A stretch of 64,000 nucleotides of DNA from Amaurobius ferox (taxonomy: Eukaryota > Arthropoda > Arachnida > Araneae > Amaurobiidae), in NCBI GenBank assembly GCA_951213105.1, contig OX578142.1, forward strand, positions 3,488,649 to 3,552,648. The letters are read 5' to 3'. Positions 46,800 through 60,290 of the stretch are shown in pieces. Within the stretch, counting starts at the first letter, position 1; each line of letters begins with the position of its first letter. The position numbers were made by a program, and so were the translations under genes. The notes beneath the pieces are model-generated. The model searched no databases. It had not been told where the DNA came from and saw nothing but the letters and a program-made list of their open reading frames with translations.

Positions 46800-47840
46800 A
46801 TCATTAGATTTTAAACGTCATTTTATTAAAACATCCATCAGATGTACATATAATATAAAAGCCAGAGTGCTTTCGGGTATCATCATCATACCCTTCCTCA
46901 GTGGCGTTACATAAAAAATTATGCTAACATGCTTAAATACTATCCACTACCAGCAAGTTGAATTTACATATTATAAAATTGGCATCACTACTAAACATAT
47001 TTAATGCATCCACACAAAATCACCAGAAACAGATTTAAATTTTACAAATGCAAGAAAGACAAATTATCATAATCCAGTTTAAGCACAAATATATATAAGT
47101 AAAAAAAAACAATTTTTTTTTTTTTTTTAATATTTTAGAGGTAACTTTGTAAAGGTTTGACTCGCATGGAGTCGAGAACATGTCGCCAGGTGTAACTTAA
47201 ACATTGACAGGGTCAAAATTACAGATAGAGGTGCGATGTAGATAAATAAAGAGGAATTCATAGAGTAAAATAGTCCGGGAGTTATTACAGCTGATCAAGA
47301 GAAAGGAGTTGAAAGTTATCATTAATCACTAATTGGGCAAGAGCTGTCGATTGCCTACCGTTTTTAACGTCCATATTATGTTCAGTCAACTATATACCAA
47401 CCGTGTGTTTAGTGCTACCAATATAAAACTTATAAACATTATCTAGAAAAAGAAGGGGTACTACATATACCCCAGCATGGCTCTTAAAGTTATCTTTATC
47501 CCTAAATTTATCAGTACAAATGCGATTAAACAAAGTGGTAACTGTTGAGTGAGCAGGTCAAAAATTAAACTCGATACAAAATTTGAATTTGATAAGGGGA
47601 CGAAATTTTTTTTGGGTGGTACGGAAAACTAGCTTTAAACGGCACACATTCATTAATGGGAATGAGTTTAGAATTGGGTTGAATAAAATTACGGTGAATA
47701 TTTGAAAAGATTTGATAAACTCAAAAGAGTAACCGGCATCCTGACCAAGTTTAAAGATGAAATCAATTTCACTGTGTAAAGACGAAATAGTAGAGCAGAC
47801 ATTAAAAGCCTTGTTATATTAGCACATATTTTGTCATATA
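46800..47840 (-). mobile_element. Penelope-like element 3' remnant with GIY-YIG domain
   Basis: On the minus strand, a frame interrupted by few stops from about 47830 to 47340 reads AFNVCSTISSLHSEIDFI (the linker after the reverse transcriptase), then DNFKSHAGVYVVP (the GIY half), YKFYIGSTK (the YIG half), EHNMDVKNGR and TALAQLV, the layout of the GIY-YIG endonuclease of Penelope-like elements. About 430 bp further on, a hammerhead-like motif occurs in the same orientation (46857-46901), as expected for the 3' end. The reverse transcriptase is missing. The element is a 5'-truncated relic. Confidence 0.7.
46857..46901 (-). ncRNA. Hammerhead-ribozyme-like motif
   Basis: On the minus strand: CTGAGGA (fits CUGANGA), a stem GGGTAT...ATACCC, GAAA, then AGC-loop-GCT followed by T, which could form stem III with a UH cleavage site. 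One extra A precedes stem II and stem I is not clear, so this is likely a degraded motif. Penelope-like elements are known to carry hammerheads. Confidence 0.4.
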
Positions 47841-47879
47841 TTGGAATCAATTACGGCCTTTAGGTTTTAAGATTATGGG

Positions 47880-48260
47880 ATTATTGATATTTTCAATTTA
47901 TTATGTCATCTGTTTTATTTTGACAAAGATTTTAGAAACTCATAAGTTGTAGTACGGGCCATATACAGTTTTAGCTCTTTTATTTTGCATATATTTATTC
48001 AACTTCATATATTTTGTAAATTTGTTTACAAACAAGACCAGGACTTTTTATTCTTCAGATCTGCTCCTGAAGATAATTTTGTATAGCAAGAACAGATACT
48101 TTTAAAATTCTTTTTAGAAGCATTAAATTAAATATTTTAATAGAATATTTTGATTAACAATGTCATTTAGTATACTATAGGAATTTGCACATGATTGTGA
48201 ATTTTAAGATTCTTTATATTATATACTTCATACAAAGAACGGGTATGCTGCTAGTGTGTT
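47880..48260 (-). repeat. Inverted copy of the 34170 SINE/LINE-like repeat
   Basis: Reverse-oriented match to about 34170-34480; shared words include the inverse of TGTTCTCGCTATA and AGATCTG near a GACCAGGA-type motif. Non-coding. Confidence 0.55.
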
Positions 48261-51200
48261 TATATGATTAAAGCACTGAAACCACACTCAAGAAAAGCAG
48301 TATTTGAGGGAAGAGGTGTAAAACTCCAGGACTGTAGGCAGGAATATGTTTAAAGGGGAGGTTTAAGAGGGATTCAACACCCACATGATGTTACAAAACA
48401 TAACATTTGATACATGGGCATCATATATCTATTTTGCTGCATCCAAGCCAGAATATATTTTCTGTTACTGTAGTTTCAAACAACTTGAATGTTGCAAAGA
48501 ACAATGTTTCATTTTGACTTTGGAATGTCATCGAATAAATATAAATGTCGTCTTCAATTTTTATATGAAATTATAATTTTTCTGTATCAGGTTTTAATTT
48601 ACCCATCTGCATTTTTCGTACAAAGCAAACTTTTATTACTTAATATGGGAGGAATCTTTTATCTGGTAATTTAAAATTTAGTTTCATATGTAATATCAAA
48701 TTTTTCTGTTTCAATTTTGATTTATTTTTAGTTTTTTATTTATTTTGACTTGGCCCAACCCGACATGAATTTAATAAAATGTAGTCCGAACCTGGCCTGT
48801 GGGCTAGGTCGGACCTAAATCCATGGACCAGACCCGAGGCCATACAGACCTCTAACTCTGACCCCTTGAGTTGAACTCATTTCAGTAAATATTGTTTCCA
48901 AGAAACATTATTTAATACGGAAATAAGCGATTCTAATAAGTTGAAACTATAAAATTTGTATAATTTATATATATGTATAAAAAAATGAAGTTTTAATGAA
49001 CTTTTGTACTAAAATAATTCACTAATCGATAGACTAAAGTGAACTTTTTACTATATTTGATGTAGGAATCTATACAATTTTGTTATATGTTAATCTATAG
49101 AGTTTTGTTAATATTGTTTGAATCTATAAAATTTTCTTCCAAGTTTCACACCATTTCAATAAATGCAATATCGTTAAATTTATGTTGCAGGCAACTTATG
49201 TCAGATTATCACAAAGACAAATACACTATGATTTTTTCAAACAGTGGGTATTATTCATAATTTGCCATTGTATGTAATATTCATAATTATAATTTCCAAA
49301 CTTTATATTTTTGCGAGATATAATTAAGGAAAATCAACATCAGTTTATAAATGAATGGAGTTGTGTTTTTAAATGTATTAATTATAATATTTACCCTTGC
49401 ACTTTGTTTTCTTATTTTATTTTTATTTAAAAAATGAAATTTTTCAGTTTATTTTTTATTTACAGCACAAATTGAAAATGAATCTGCTAAATACTAATTC
49501 TTGTATTGAGACTGTCCGACCTAACCAAAGATGTCAGGTAACTGTTTAGATGACCGTGACAGTGTCACTCAGTTTAGACCAGAACCCAATGGGGGGGGGG
49601 GGGGGGGTTAGCAAGCACAGGGATTGCAACATCCTTTCCCTAACCCATCACCTTTTAGATGGACTTTTGGGTCTACAGACTAACATGCTCATACACTATG
49701 TAGACACAGAAATAGTTTTAGGCATCATCGGCATTGGAACCCTTGCCATACTGTGTGCAAATCCTCCACCATCACTGAACAATGTAATTTTTTATTTGAA
49801 TGAATATAACAGGGTGTTCCTAATAAAGGAGATATCTATTTAGCAAAACAATATGAATTTTGAAAAACAACCTTAAGACATGAAAGTATAAATATTTATT
49901 CGAAATAATACTATATGCGTCAAATTTAATTATCAATTTCCACTTTTGTGACCATCAGTGTTTCTACAGATCTGAAAGCTATAAACTGTTTTGTAGAGCA
50001 TACATTCAAGCATTTCAGCTATTATTTGAACTAATGAACTGGTTTACAACAAATGCAATTCAAATCAAGATAAATAAGTAAATGTATGTTTCAGAAATCA
50101 ACTGTCTAGACATGAACATCCAAATAAGTGCAAGACTATGTAGGCCAAACTGAAATGGCTAAAGCTTGAATAAAAAAATTCAGTTGATTTCTAAAATGTA
50201 TGTATGCTTATTTATTCTGATTTGCACTGCATTTTACACTGTAAACCAGTTCATTATTGATTATGTGCAGTCATGCGCTGTACTTACCTTTTGAACTGTT
50301 GCAAGGATATGATTTGAATATCATCCCTATTTTTAATTCTTCTGTGTTCCACTAGTGACTTAATGAAACTCCCTAGGTAGAAAATATGTAAAGGTTCTAA
50401 ATCAGCTAGGACAAAACTTTCGGTGCCACTTTTACATCTAAATAATGGAATTTTATCTCTTAATTTGTTATATTTTCTGGATAACAAAGAGGGGGGGGGG
50501 GCAAAAATTGTGTTAAGATGCCATTTGTATGCTTTTGCAAGTGAACTAACACAACAAAAATATCTTTTAAACTTAAATGAAAATTAACAGATATTATTCT
50601 TTGTCTAATGTTTTCTGACAGCATACATACTTTGATTATGTGATACAATTCATTGTACACTAAAGAATGATAAATTAGAGTCACACCTACATAGAGTAGC
50701 ATCTACATAGAGTTTTCCTAAATATGTCCATTTGATTTATATCAAATTAGTCTAACTTGGATTTAAAATTTATATTGGTTTAAAATGTATAATTAACTAA
50801 AAAGAAATTCTGATTTGTAAAAGTAAAAAGAGCCAACTGCAGATTTACTATCTTTGGGGTTTTTACAATTGGGTGGGGGTGAGGGGAGTTGCTATACAGA
50901 ATTCTCCTAAAACTATTCATTTGATTTATATCAAACCCTAAATTAGAATTGACATGTACATATTAATTTAAAATGTGAAAAAAATTCTGAGTTCTAAAGA
51001 AAAACATTAATGCTGATTTAGTATGTACAAGATTAAATAGTGATGAATTTAAGGAGTCTATATTATAAATTTTACATAAATTATTTGGGGACCTTTTAGC
51101 AATGGTGGAGTGACCATAAGTGACTTCTAATTCATGTTATCAGTAAATCCACCAATAATATAAGCTAATATCTCCATGTAGAATGACTGTGCATGAAACA

Positions 51201-52679
51201 TCATATAATATTGATCGAAACTTCTTATAGAAATATCCACATTGATTGCAAGTATAGATTACCTTTTACCATGCAGGCTACCCCCCCCCCTCCCCAGAGA
51301 AGGGGAGAGAAGTTAAAGCTTGCAAAGAAATTTATCAGTCACTCCAGTTATAAAGGAAGAAAGAGGCTTAACTGCAAAACTCACATCTCTATTTTTGTCA
51401 TTTTACTCACTTCGCTTAAAATTCATAAAACCTGAAAACCTTTTCATTTTAATTGTCGCTATACTGTAAGCTGGAATGATTCATAAAGAGTAATTTAACC
51501 ACAGGAAAACAAAATTTATCTATGGTAAAAAACAAGATTTAATTGATGAATGGTATGTTTTACATCAAAACTAATTAAAATGTAACATTTTAAAAGAATA
51601 AATATAAAAATATCTACTTTGGTTAAAATAAGCTTCAAATACTATATTTTACAAATGATAATGAATCACACTCAACCATACTATGTAAGGAAAAGGTAAT
51701 AGAAGAGTAAGTAGATGGCTGATCATGTGAGCTGATAAAGTCTTCCTGTTGGCTGAATGGAAAATGTGAGTTTTGCAGCAAGATTCACAGTGGAGAATGT
51801 TAGTTTTTCAACTAAATTGGTTCTGAGTACTAAATAAATATCAAAGAATGTGACTTTTTCAGAATACTACTTGATTCCCATACCTACCACCATGAACAAG
51901 AATATATATAAAAAAAAGCTTTTCGACCAAAAATGGAGAAGAGTAACTACACTCTTCAATACTGACTCAATTAAACAGGACCTACCAATAAAATGCACTT
52001 ACTCTTAATTTAGATCACTATATAGATTTAAATTGTCCTCTTCCAGATATATGTATATACAATCTGGTCGGTGTCTAACAGTCACTGGCTAATAGAAATG
52101 TCTGACTTCACCAATGGTGAAGTCAGACATTTCCATTTGAGTTGGGGTATACCTTTCCATTTATAAGGGCTTTTTATTATTCACCTACTCAAACCTTTTA
52201 ATTCTTTGTTATAATCTAATTGTATTGCATTGTATGACATAGAAGTATTAAAGTATTGTAATATTTGTAATTTCATGATGAAAAAGATACATATTTTAAA
52301 TACATGGCAATATTTAAATCAGTTTTCATAAGATAAGCAGGAGACCCCCCCCCCCTTTTCTCCATGACATATAGTATTAGTGAGAAAACATTTTGGCCTG
52401 TGTGTCATAAAAAAATGGAACTTTTCAAGAGCCACATTACCATTAAGATCGGTGGCAAACCATGAGGGAAATATGGGAAGACAACGTCTACTCAAAAAAC
52501 TCCCTCTTAATTCATACATTATTCGACATATTTTATGTACTTAATTCAAACAATATACATTTAAAACAAAAGTTACTTGGTAGCGGGTTATTTGGATAGA
52601 CACTATCTCCCAAAATTTCCTCCATGCTTCGCTGATTAGGATGTTTTAATAATGACTTAGTGTGTTGTAAATACACCCT
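48261..52679. other. AT-rich non-coding region
   Basis: No gene is recognised. G- or C-runs occur at about 49592-49607, 50491-50500, 51282-51291 and 52346-52355. A perfect palindrome lies at 52095-52133. Confidence 0.4.
52095..52133. repeat. Perfect 39-bp palindrome
   Basis: Arms GAAATGTCTGACTTCACCA and TGGTGAAGTCAGACATTTC (19 bp each, no mismatch) around a single A. Confidence 0.9.
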
Positions 52680-53605
52680 CATTTACAAATAAAAAAATCT
52701 GATGTGTGCAACACATGACTTTCCTTATATAATGTAATGAATTTACTACTTTTACAGTAAAAAAAATAGGTTTTTCTTATAGTAGATACTAATATTCTTT
52801 CCAAGACATTGAATTTTCGACAATTAGTCGTCATTTTCATTGATTTAGCGTCATTTTTATCCATTTGGCGAGATTTTCGTTAATTTTGCAACATTTCAAA
52901 AAGTCGCCAAGTTGGCGACATTCCGCCAAATTCGCCAAGCGTTATGCACTAAGAAATAAGTTATTCTTACAGCAGATAAATGACTATTGGCGTTCAAATA
53001 CAAAAGTATTACTCGGAGTATCTTTTTTCATGAATGGAACGAGCTAGATCCACGAGAATGATGTCACCCAATTTATCGCATGGTATTACATATGAAAAGT
53101 GAACATGTTTATCAATAGGAAATATTTTTTTTTATTTTATATGACTTCTTGATATTTTTTTTTTAAATGTACAATATCTGGAGAACGGTTCGTGTTAGCG
53201 TTCTAAAAGTTATGTCAATCGTTTTCTAATGAAAAATTACATAAGAAATGTCTATTTGCGTAACTTTATTAGTGGTTTTGATTCTTTGACGATTTTTTCA
53301 AAATTTCATTCGAAAATTTAGGGGGGTTCTGAACATTCAATTGCGTATAAAAACAATAGGCTTCCAGTGTTTATGGATTGTGATTTTTGTACCAAATTTG
53401 GTTCAAATCGGTCCATTCGTTCGTCACTTATCGTCTCCACAGACCCACTGACACACACACATACTTTCACACACACACAGACATCACTTCAAAAATGTTT
53501 GATTCGTGATCAGGGATGCTTGAAACGTGCTCTCCCGTCGAAAACTCGAATTTTCGAGCCCGTCACAATACTTTCCTTATACATTATGTATATAAGGAAA
53601 GTAAT
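52680..53605 (-). repeat. Family B repeat
   Basis: From AAATCTGATGTGTGCAACAC to ATATAAGGAAAGTAAT in minus orientation relative to the plus copies at 53985 and 55256. Interior words include TCGTCATTTTCATTGATTTA, GCCAAGCGTTATG and CGAGCTAGATCCACGAGAAT. Non-coding. Confidence 0.75.
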
Positions 53606-53640
53606 TATTTATGGTATGAAATATAACTGACCACTGATTT

Positions 53641-53870
53641 TTACTTTCCTTATATACATAATGTATAAGGAAAGTATTGTGACGGGGTCGAAAATTCGAA
53701 TTCGAGTTTTCGACGGGAGAGCACGTTTCAAGTATCCCTGATCACGAATCAAACATTTTTGAAGTGATGTCTGTGTGTGTGTGTGTGTGTGTCAGTGAGT
53801 CTGTGGAGACGATAACTGACGAACGAATGGACCGATTCGAACCAAATTTGGTACAAAAATCACAATCCTC
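53641..53870 (+). repeat. Truncated family B repeat, head-to-head with the previous copy
   Basis: Starts TTACTTTCCTTATATACATA and is cut at about 53870. It forms a ~225-bp inverted repeat with 53380-53605 across a 35-bp spacer. Confidence 0.75.
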
Positions 53871-53984
53871 TCTCGGAAGGACTTACGGACCTACATGTTT
53901 AACGTGATCGTACTTCGTTCTATCGGACAGGAGCCATTGCCAATTTTTTTCTACTAAGGTTAGTTAAAACTCCCCCCGCCCTTT

Positions 53985-54890
53985 CCCCCTTATATACATA
54001 GTATAATGTATAAGAAAAGTATTGTGACGGGGCTGATAGTTCAAATTCGAGTTTTCAACGCTAGAGCACGTTTCAAGCAACCCTGAACACGAATCGAATG
54101 TTTTTGCGGTGATGCCTGTGTGTGTGTGTGCGATATCTCACGAACAAATGGAGAGATTCGAGCGAAATTTGGTACAAAAATTACAATCTGTGTCACTGGA
54201 ACCTTATTGTTTTTATACGTAATCGAATGTTCAGAACCCCCCTGAATTTTCGAATGAAATTTTGAAAAAATCGTCAAAAAATCAAAACCGCTAATAAAGT
54301 TACGCAAATAGACATTTCTTATGTAATTTTTCATTAGAAAACGATTGGCATAAATTTTAGAACGATAATATGAACCGTTCTCGAGATATTGTACATTTTT
54401 CAAAAAAATTATGAAAAAGTCGCATAAAAAAAAAAAAATTCCTATTGAGAAACGTGTTCACTTTTCATATGTAATACCATGCGATAAATAGAGTGACATC
54501 ATTCTCGTGGATCTAGCTCGTTCCATTCATGAAAAAATATACTTTGAATAATACTTTTGTATTTGATCGCCAATAGTCATTTATCTGTTGTAAGAATAAC
54601 TTTTTTCTTAGTGCATAACGCTTGGCGAGATTTTGGCGACGAATTTGGCGGAATGTCGCCAACTTGGCGACTTTTTTGAAATGTTGCCAAATTAATGAAA
54701 ATCTCGCCAAATAGATAAAAATGATGCTAAACCAATGAAAATGACGACTAATTGCCGAAAATTCAATATCTTGGAAAGAATATTAGTATCTACTATAAGA
54801 AAATCCTATTTTTTTACTGTAAAAGTAGTAAATTCATTACATCATATAAGGAAAGTCATGTGTTGGCCACATCAGATTTTTTTTTTTTAA
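53985..54890 (+). repeat. Family B repeat
   Basis: Near-complete copy from CTTATATACATAGTATAATG to CATGTGTTGGCCACATCAGA followed by T9. Non-coding. Confidence 0.75.
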
Positions 54891-55255
54891 TTGAAATATC
54901 GTTATTCTTTCCTTTTATCAGAAGAGAACATTCTAGGTCCCTGTATTTTTTAGGTATGATACACATACAATAATTGTTTTAAAGGAGTAAATGTTAATGT
55001 ATTTCTGACCAGTTTGAAAATACTTTTTGAAGCTGAGTGGTTGATGCGGAAATTTTGAACAGTTTCATAGCCAAGCTACTCGACTCTAGATGCTGTTTTG
55101 AACTCATTCTTCAAAATAACGCATATATTAATTAATGTATAAATAAAACTGTTTGCACTTATATTTTGCTGTAAAATATGTAGAATGGAAAGCAATGGTA
55201 GAAATCTGATGCGGGCAGTACATGACTTTCCCTACAAATTCAAATTCGTTTTCTT

Positions 55256-56206
55256 ATTACTTTCCTTATATACATAATGTATAAGGAAAGTATTGTGACG
55301 GGGTCGAAAATTCGAATTCGAGTTTTCGACGGGAAAGCACGTTTCAAGCATCTCTGATCACGAATCGAACATTTTTGAAGTGATGTCTGTGTGCGTGTCA
55401 GTGACTCTGTGGAAACGATATCTCACGAACGAATGGAGCGATTCGAATGAAATTTGGTACAAAAATAACAATCCGTGAATACTGGAAGCCTATTGTTTTA
55501 AAACACAATCGAATGTTCAGAACCCCCCTAAATTTTCAAGTGAAATTTTGAAAAAAATCATCAAAAAATCAAAACCTTTAATAAAGTTACGCAAATAGAC
55601 ATACATTTCTTACGTAATTTTTCCTTAGAAAACGATTGACATAAACTTTAGAACGCTAGCATGAACCGTTCTCGAGATATTGTACATTTTTCAAATACAT
55701 TTATTAAAAAATCCCATAAATTAAAAAAAATATTAACTGTTAAGAAACATGTTCACTTTGCATATGTAATATCATGCGATAAATTTGGTAACATCATTCT
55801 CGTGGATCTAACTCGTTCCATTTACGAGAAAAGATACTTTGAGTAATACTTGTGTATTTGAACGCCAATAATCATTTACCCGCTGTAAGAATAACTTATT
55901 TCTCTGTCCATAACGCTTGGCGAGATTTTAGCGACGAATTTAGGGGAATGTCGCCAACTTGGCAACATTTTTAATAGTTTCCAAAATGGATAAAAATGAC
56001 GCTAAATCAATGAAAATGACGACTCATTGATGAAAATTCAATATTTTGGAAAAAATATACTATAATAAATCTCCCAATATCTTGGAAAGAATATCTTGGA
56101 AAGTATCTACTATAAGAATAACCTTTTTTTACTGTAAAAGTAGTAAATTTATTGCATTATATAATTATATAAGGAAAGTCATGTGCTACCGACATCAGAT
56201 TTTTTT
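55256..56206 (+). repeat. Family B repeat
   Basis: From TTACTTTCCTTATATACATA to GTCATGTGCTACCGACATCAG, followed by a T-run. Non-coding; the open frame at 55661-55846 is repeat-derived. Confidence 0.75.
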
Positions 56207-56319
56207 TTATTTCATGATGCATTAAATGTATTTTAATTGCAGAAAATAACATATATACTTTTCAGATAGTATATCCAACTTACAGTTTTAATGCATTTGG
56301 CTATATATATATATATATA

Positions 56320-58200
56320 TATAGCTCCAAAATTCCAAAAAAATAACTGTTTATCCTAGTCATAGGGTCAATCTTATTCGCTGTGCTGTCAAAAATTACA
56401 TGAAGAATAAGTACTTGATATATTTTAGCGATTTTATTCATTTATTTCATATTTTCACGATCCCGGCCACTCAAACAGCTACTGAAAGCCCATGGGTCAG
56501 TCGAGTTGTCTGGGTCTTCCACATTTTCACAATCTTTTCGAGCTCTTTCGCTAAAAAGGTCGGTTATATTTTTCTGAATTATACCAAAATCGAATCCGTA
56601 TCAGAATAACCCTCAGGGGACGTAACTACTAAATTTTAAGAAATTTAATTAGATAGCTTTTTCACTAAAGTGAAAAATGTTTTCAATTCCAAATTTAGAA
56701 AACTTGAATATCTGGCAAATGGTTCATCTTAGTAATGGGGTTGGTCTTATTCTTTTCATCGTCAAAAATTGCGTGTAAAACATGCATTTAATTGATGTAT
56801 TTGTAGTATTTCATTTTAGATCTTGAGGATTTTTGCAAGCTATTTCGCAAAGAAAAAAAGGCAGATCATTTTTTCCCCCTGAATCGTACAGATATCTAAC
56901 CAGCATCACGGTAACTCACAAGCAACTTATTTACCAAATTTCATGAAATTTGGTCAGTTTCTCAGCTAGAGTAGATACATACGATTATTGCTAATCATTT
57001 CGCAAAAAAAGGTAAGTTCTTTTTCCCCGAATCGTACCAAAATCCAATCAGCAGCAGGGTCACACACAAGTGATTTATCTACCACATTTTGTGAAATTTG
57101 GTCTATTAGTGTTTTAGCTAGAGTGAATACATACAATTTTTGTCGGTCATTTTGCAAGAAAAGGCAGATTCTTTTATCCCGAATCGTACCAAAATCTAAT
57201 CGGCACCAGGGTGACTTACCTACAAAATATTATGAAATTGGGCCCATTAGTTTTTGAGTTAGAGTAGATATAGGAATTGAACAAACAGACAGAGACACAC
57301 ACGAAGTTCACTCTGAAAGAATCTCAGAAGTCACGCTCACTCTGTTTTCGTATTCTAAAGGTCTCAAAAAAACGTGTAGATCCGTCGAAAACTCGAATTG
57401 CGATTTTCGACATGATTCCAATACTTTCCCAATACATATCCCAATACATTCTCTTTATTTCTTCAATAATTCATTAGAGTTTAATTTTACAAAAAAGCAC
57501 CCATAATTATTTTAAATTTAAATAACACTGAATTTGCAATTAATTTTTCGTTTTCATTTGGTTACTGAACTTAATAAAGGTAGTGTAGCAAAAATGCAAA
57601 AAAAAAAAAAAAAACCCATAAAATATATCAATAACGGCTAGTCCTAGAGTAATAGATTTGGCCTTACTCTTTTCATTGTCAAAAATTGCATATAAAACAC
57701 GCATTTAATTGATACATTTTACCAAACGTTGTCTTTTATTTTATATTTTTGAAGGGCCATTTCGTAAAAAAAGACAAGTTTATCTTCTTTGAATCGTACC
57801 AAAATCTAATCAGCACCAAAAGGTATCCTTCATGTGACTTATCCACCAAATTTTGTAAAATTTGGTCACCTTCAGCTGGAGTGAATACTGGCAATTTTTG
57901 CGGGCTATTTTGCAAAAAAAAAAAGGTGGGTTCGTTCATCCCCCCCCCTCCCTGAATCGTACCAAAATTTAATCAGCACCAAGGTCACTCACAGGAGACT
58001 TACCTACAAATTTTTTTTTAAATAAGGTCAATTAGTTTTTGAGTTAAAGTAGATACATTGCACAGACGTCATGCTAAAAATATTTTTTTCGTGTTCTAGA
58101 GGTCTTAAAACGTGTAGATTCGTCGAAAACTTCCGTTGCGATTTTCGACATGATTCCAATACTTTCCCCATACATTATCATGTATTGCAGGGAAAGTAAA
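56320..58200 (+). repeat. Tandem family A repeats
   Basis: Two adjacent copies (about 56320-57480 and 57500-58200). The first has an expanded internal ~155-bp unit (near 56825, 56980 and 57136). Both end with TTTCGACATGATTCCAATAC and a GGAAAGT-type end. Non-coding. Confidence 0.65.
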
Positions 58201-59093
58201 AATACAATTATATATATTTTGAGCTTTAATAATAAATTTGGAGGACGTAATTAATATCTATATAATAATCGTCTAACATGCTTCTGTCTTCATAAAACAT
58301 AAAACCCGCCTATAAGGGGCATTCCCAAAAATATAGATACAGGTCCCATTGCAAATATCAGCAATGTACCTGTTTCGCGCTTATTATACGCTCGTCAGCA
58401 TGGAGTAGCCAATATCTGCAGTGGCAACAAGAAACTTGCTGTAAGCCACAATTTTTGCGAGCTTCTTTGAGAACTGACAATTTCAGTCCTTCCATGTGGC
58501 CGCCATAAAGAACTTTGCCTGTGCAGTTTCGTGTGGACTGAACTAAATTGTAAATGAATTTTATTTTGTCCACGTGGAAGGATTGAAATTGTGTGAGTGT
58601 CTCTATCTTTCCAGATTCCAGAAGCTCCTCGGTGACCTAGAAAACTGAATCTTTGCAAATATAGTATCGAACATAGGATAGATCTTAACGAAGTCGGATT
58701 TTCGACCCCCCCCCACACACACACACTTTCTGAGACAAAGAAAATGAGGGGGGGGGGATTCCGAAAAGTCCTCTCGTGACCTAGAAAGCTGAATTTTTGC
58801 ACATTTATTTTATCGTTCATGTCAAAAACTCGACCCCCTCATTCCGTGGGGCAGAGAAATGGTTTTATGGCATTTAAATTTTATTAGTCCAAAAGAACTA
58901 CGTTATCAGTAAGATAGTCATGTGCGAAAAGAGAAAGAGAAGATAAACTACAACGTTACTCAGTGTTGCTTTATATTCAAATTGGCATTCTCATTTTAAA
59001 ACTCTTTTAAAAAATCTCTTATTTTTTGGCAACAATACATCTTCATGCCTTTCTTCTTTTTATTAATATATTTTTTAGTAATGAGAAAACTCG

Positions 59094-59125
59094 CAACGCC
59101 TTTGATGCAATCGTCAAAGGCGTTG
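59094..59125. other. Perfect hairpin 1
   Basis: CAACGCCTTTGA and TCAAAGGCGTTG (12-bp arms) around TGCAATCG. Confidence 0.85.
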
Positions 59126-59129
59126 TGTG

Positions 59130-59172
59130 TGGCTGACGCATGTGCATTTATCAAATGCTCATGCGTCAGCCA
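59130..59172. other. Near-perfect hairpin 2
   Basis: TGGCTGACGCATG and CATGCGTCAGCCA (13-bp arms), with an inner CATTT/AAATG stem, four bases after hairpin 1. Confidence 0.85.
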
Positions 59173-59536
59173 GCCTCTATCAAGGAAGTATAACGAATTT
59201 GTTATCAAAAATTGCATTTTGAACAACACAAAATTTAATTCCTAAATAAGTGAGTGAAATGTTATGCAAGATTTGGTATTTTTCAAAGATTTAGACGTCA
59301 AAATTTCTGTGTTTTGCATCTGTGCTTTCTGTCTGCTTCTGGATTTATATATAAATTAGTAATTATATTGTGGGGAAAGTAATTATATAAGAATACACAA
59401 GAAAAACTGCATTTTAATAAATAAATTAAGCCCTTGGAGGGGTACATGCATGTCCACCTTCTCTGCTCCACTGACTATCGCATTACTATTCTAGATTGTT
59501 TAGATCCACTTGTATCAATCAGTATTGGAATATAGA

Positions 59537-60290
59537 AAATCTGATGTGGGCAGCACATGACTTTCCCTGCAAACGTGAATTCATTATTTCTATATTTCTT
59601 TAAGAACTCATTAAATTGAGTTTAATTGTACAAAATAACACAAAATTTTCATTTTTAATTCAATTCTGCTTTTATTTGGAAATTGGACATTTTCCCAAAG
59701 GCGGCATAACAAAAATGTAAGAAATCTCAAAGAGTTGTTCTTATTCTTTTCCTCGTCAAAAATTACGTATAAAACAAGCATTCAATTGATAAATTTGAAC
59801 ATACGTAGTCTTTTTTTCAGGTATTGGCGATTTTTGCGGGCCATTTCGTAAAAAAGGACAGGTTGTTCTTTTCCGAATCGTACCAAAATCTAATCAGCAC
59901 CAGAGTATCCCACAAGTGATTTATCTACCAAATTTTGTGAAATTTGGTCGATTAGTATTTCCGCTAGAGTGGATACATAAGATTTTTGCGGGCCATTTTG
60001 CAAAAAAAGGCGGGTTCTTTTTCCGAACTGTACCAAAAACTAATTAGCACCAGCGTCACACCCAAGAGTCACACCTACCAAATTTTATGAAATTCGGTCC
60101 ATTAGTTTTTGAGTTAGAGTGGATACATACATTGCACGGACAGCCACACACACAGACGTCACGCTAAAAATGGTTTTATCGTATTCTAGAGGTCTCGAAA
60201 CGTGAAGATCCGTCGAAAACTCGAGTTGCGATTTCCGGCATGATTCCAATACTTCCCCTATACATTACCATGTATTGCAGGGAAAGTAAA
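59537..60290 (+). repeat. Dispersed repeat family A, complete copy
   Basis: Starts AAATCTGATGTGGGCAGCAC, then ACTTTCCCTGCAA, whose inverse TTGCAGGGAAAGT closes the copy, giving short internal inverted ends. Two ~153-bp tandem units lie at about 59833 and 59985. Non-coding. Confidence 0.75.

Larger units (their letters stand above)
58201..59536. other. Non-coding region with direct repeats and hairpins
   Basis: Two diverged copies of ~130 bp at about 58625-58730 and 58765-58850 share GTGACCTAGAAA(A/G)CTGAAT and TCGACCCCC. Paired hairpins lie at 59094-59172. No gene is seen; frames such as 58395-58820 run through the repeats. Confidence 0.45.
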
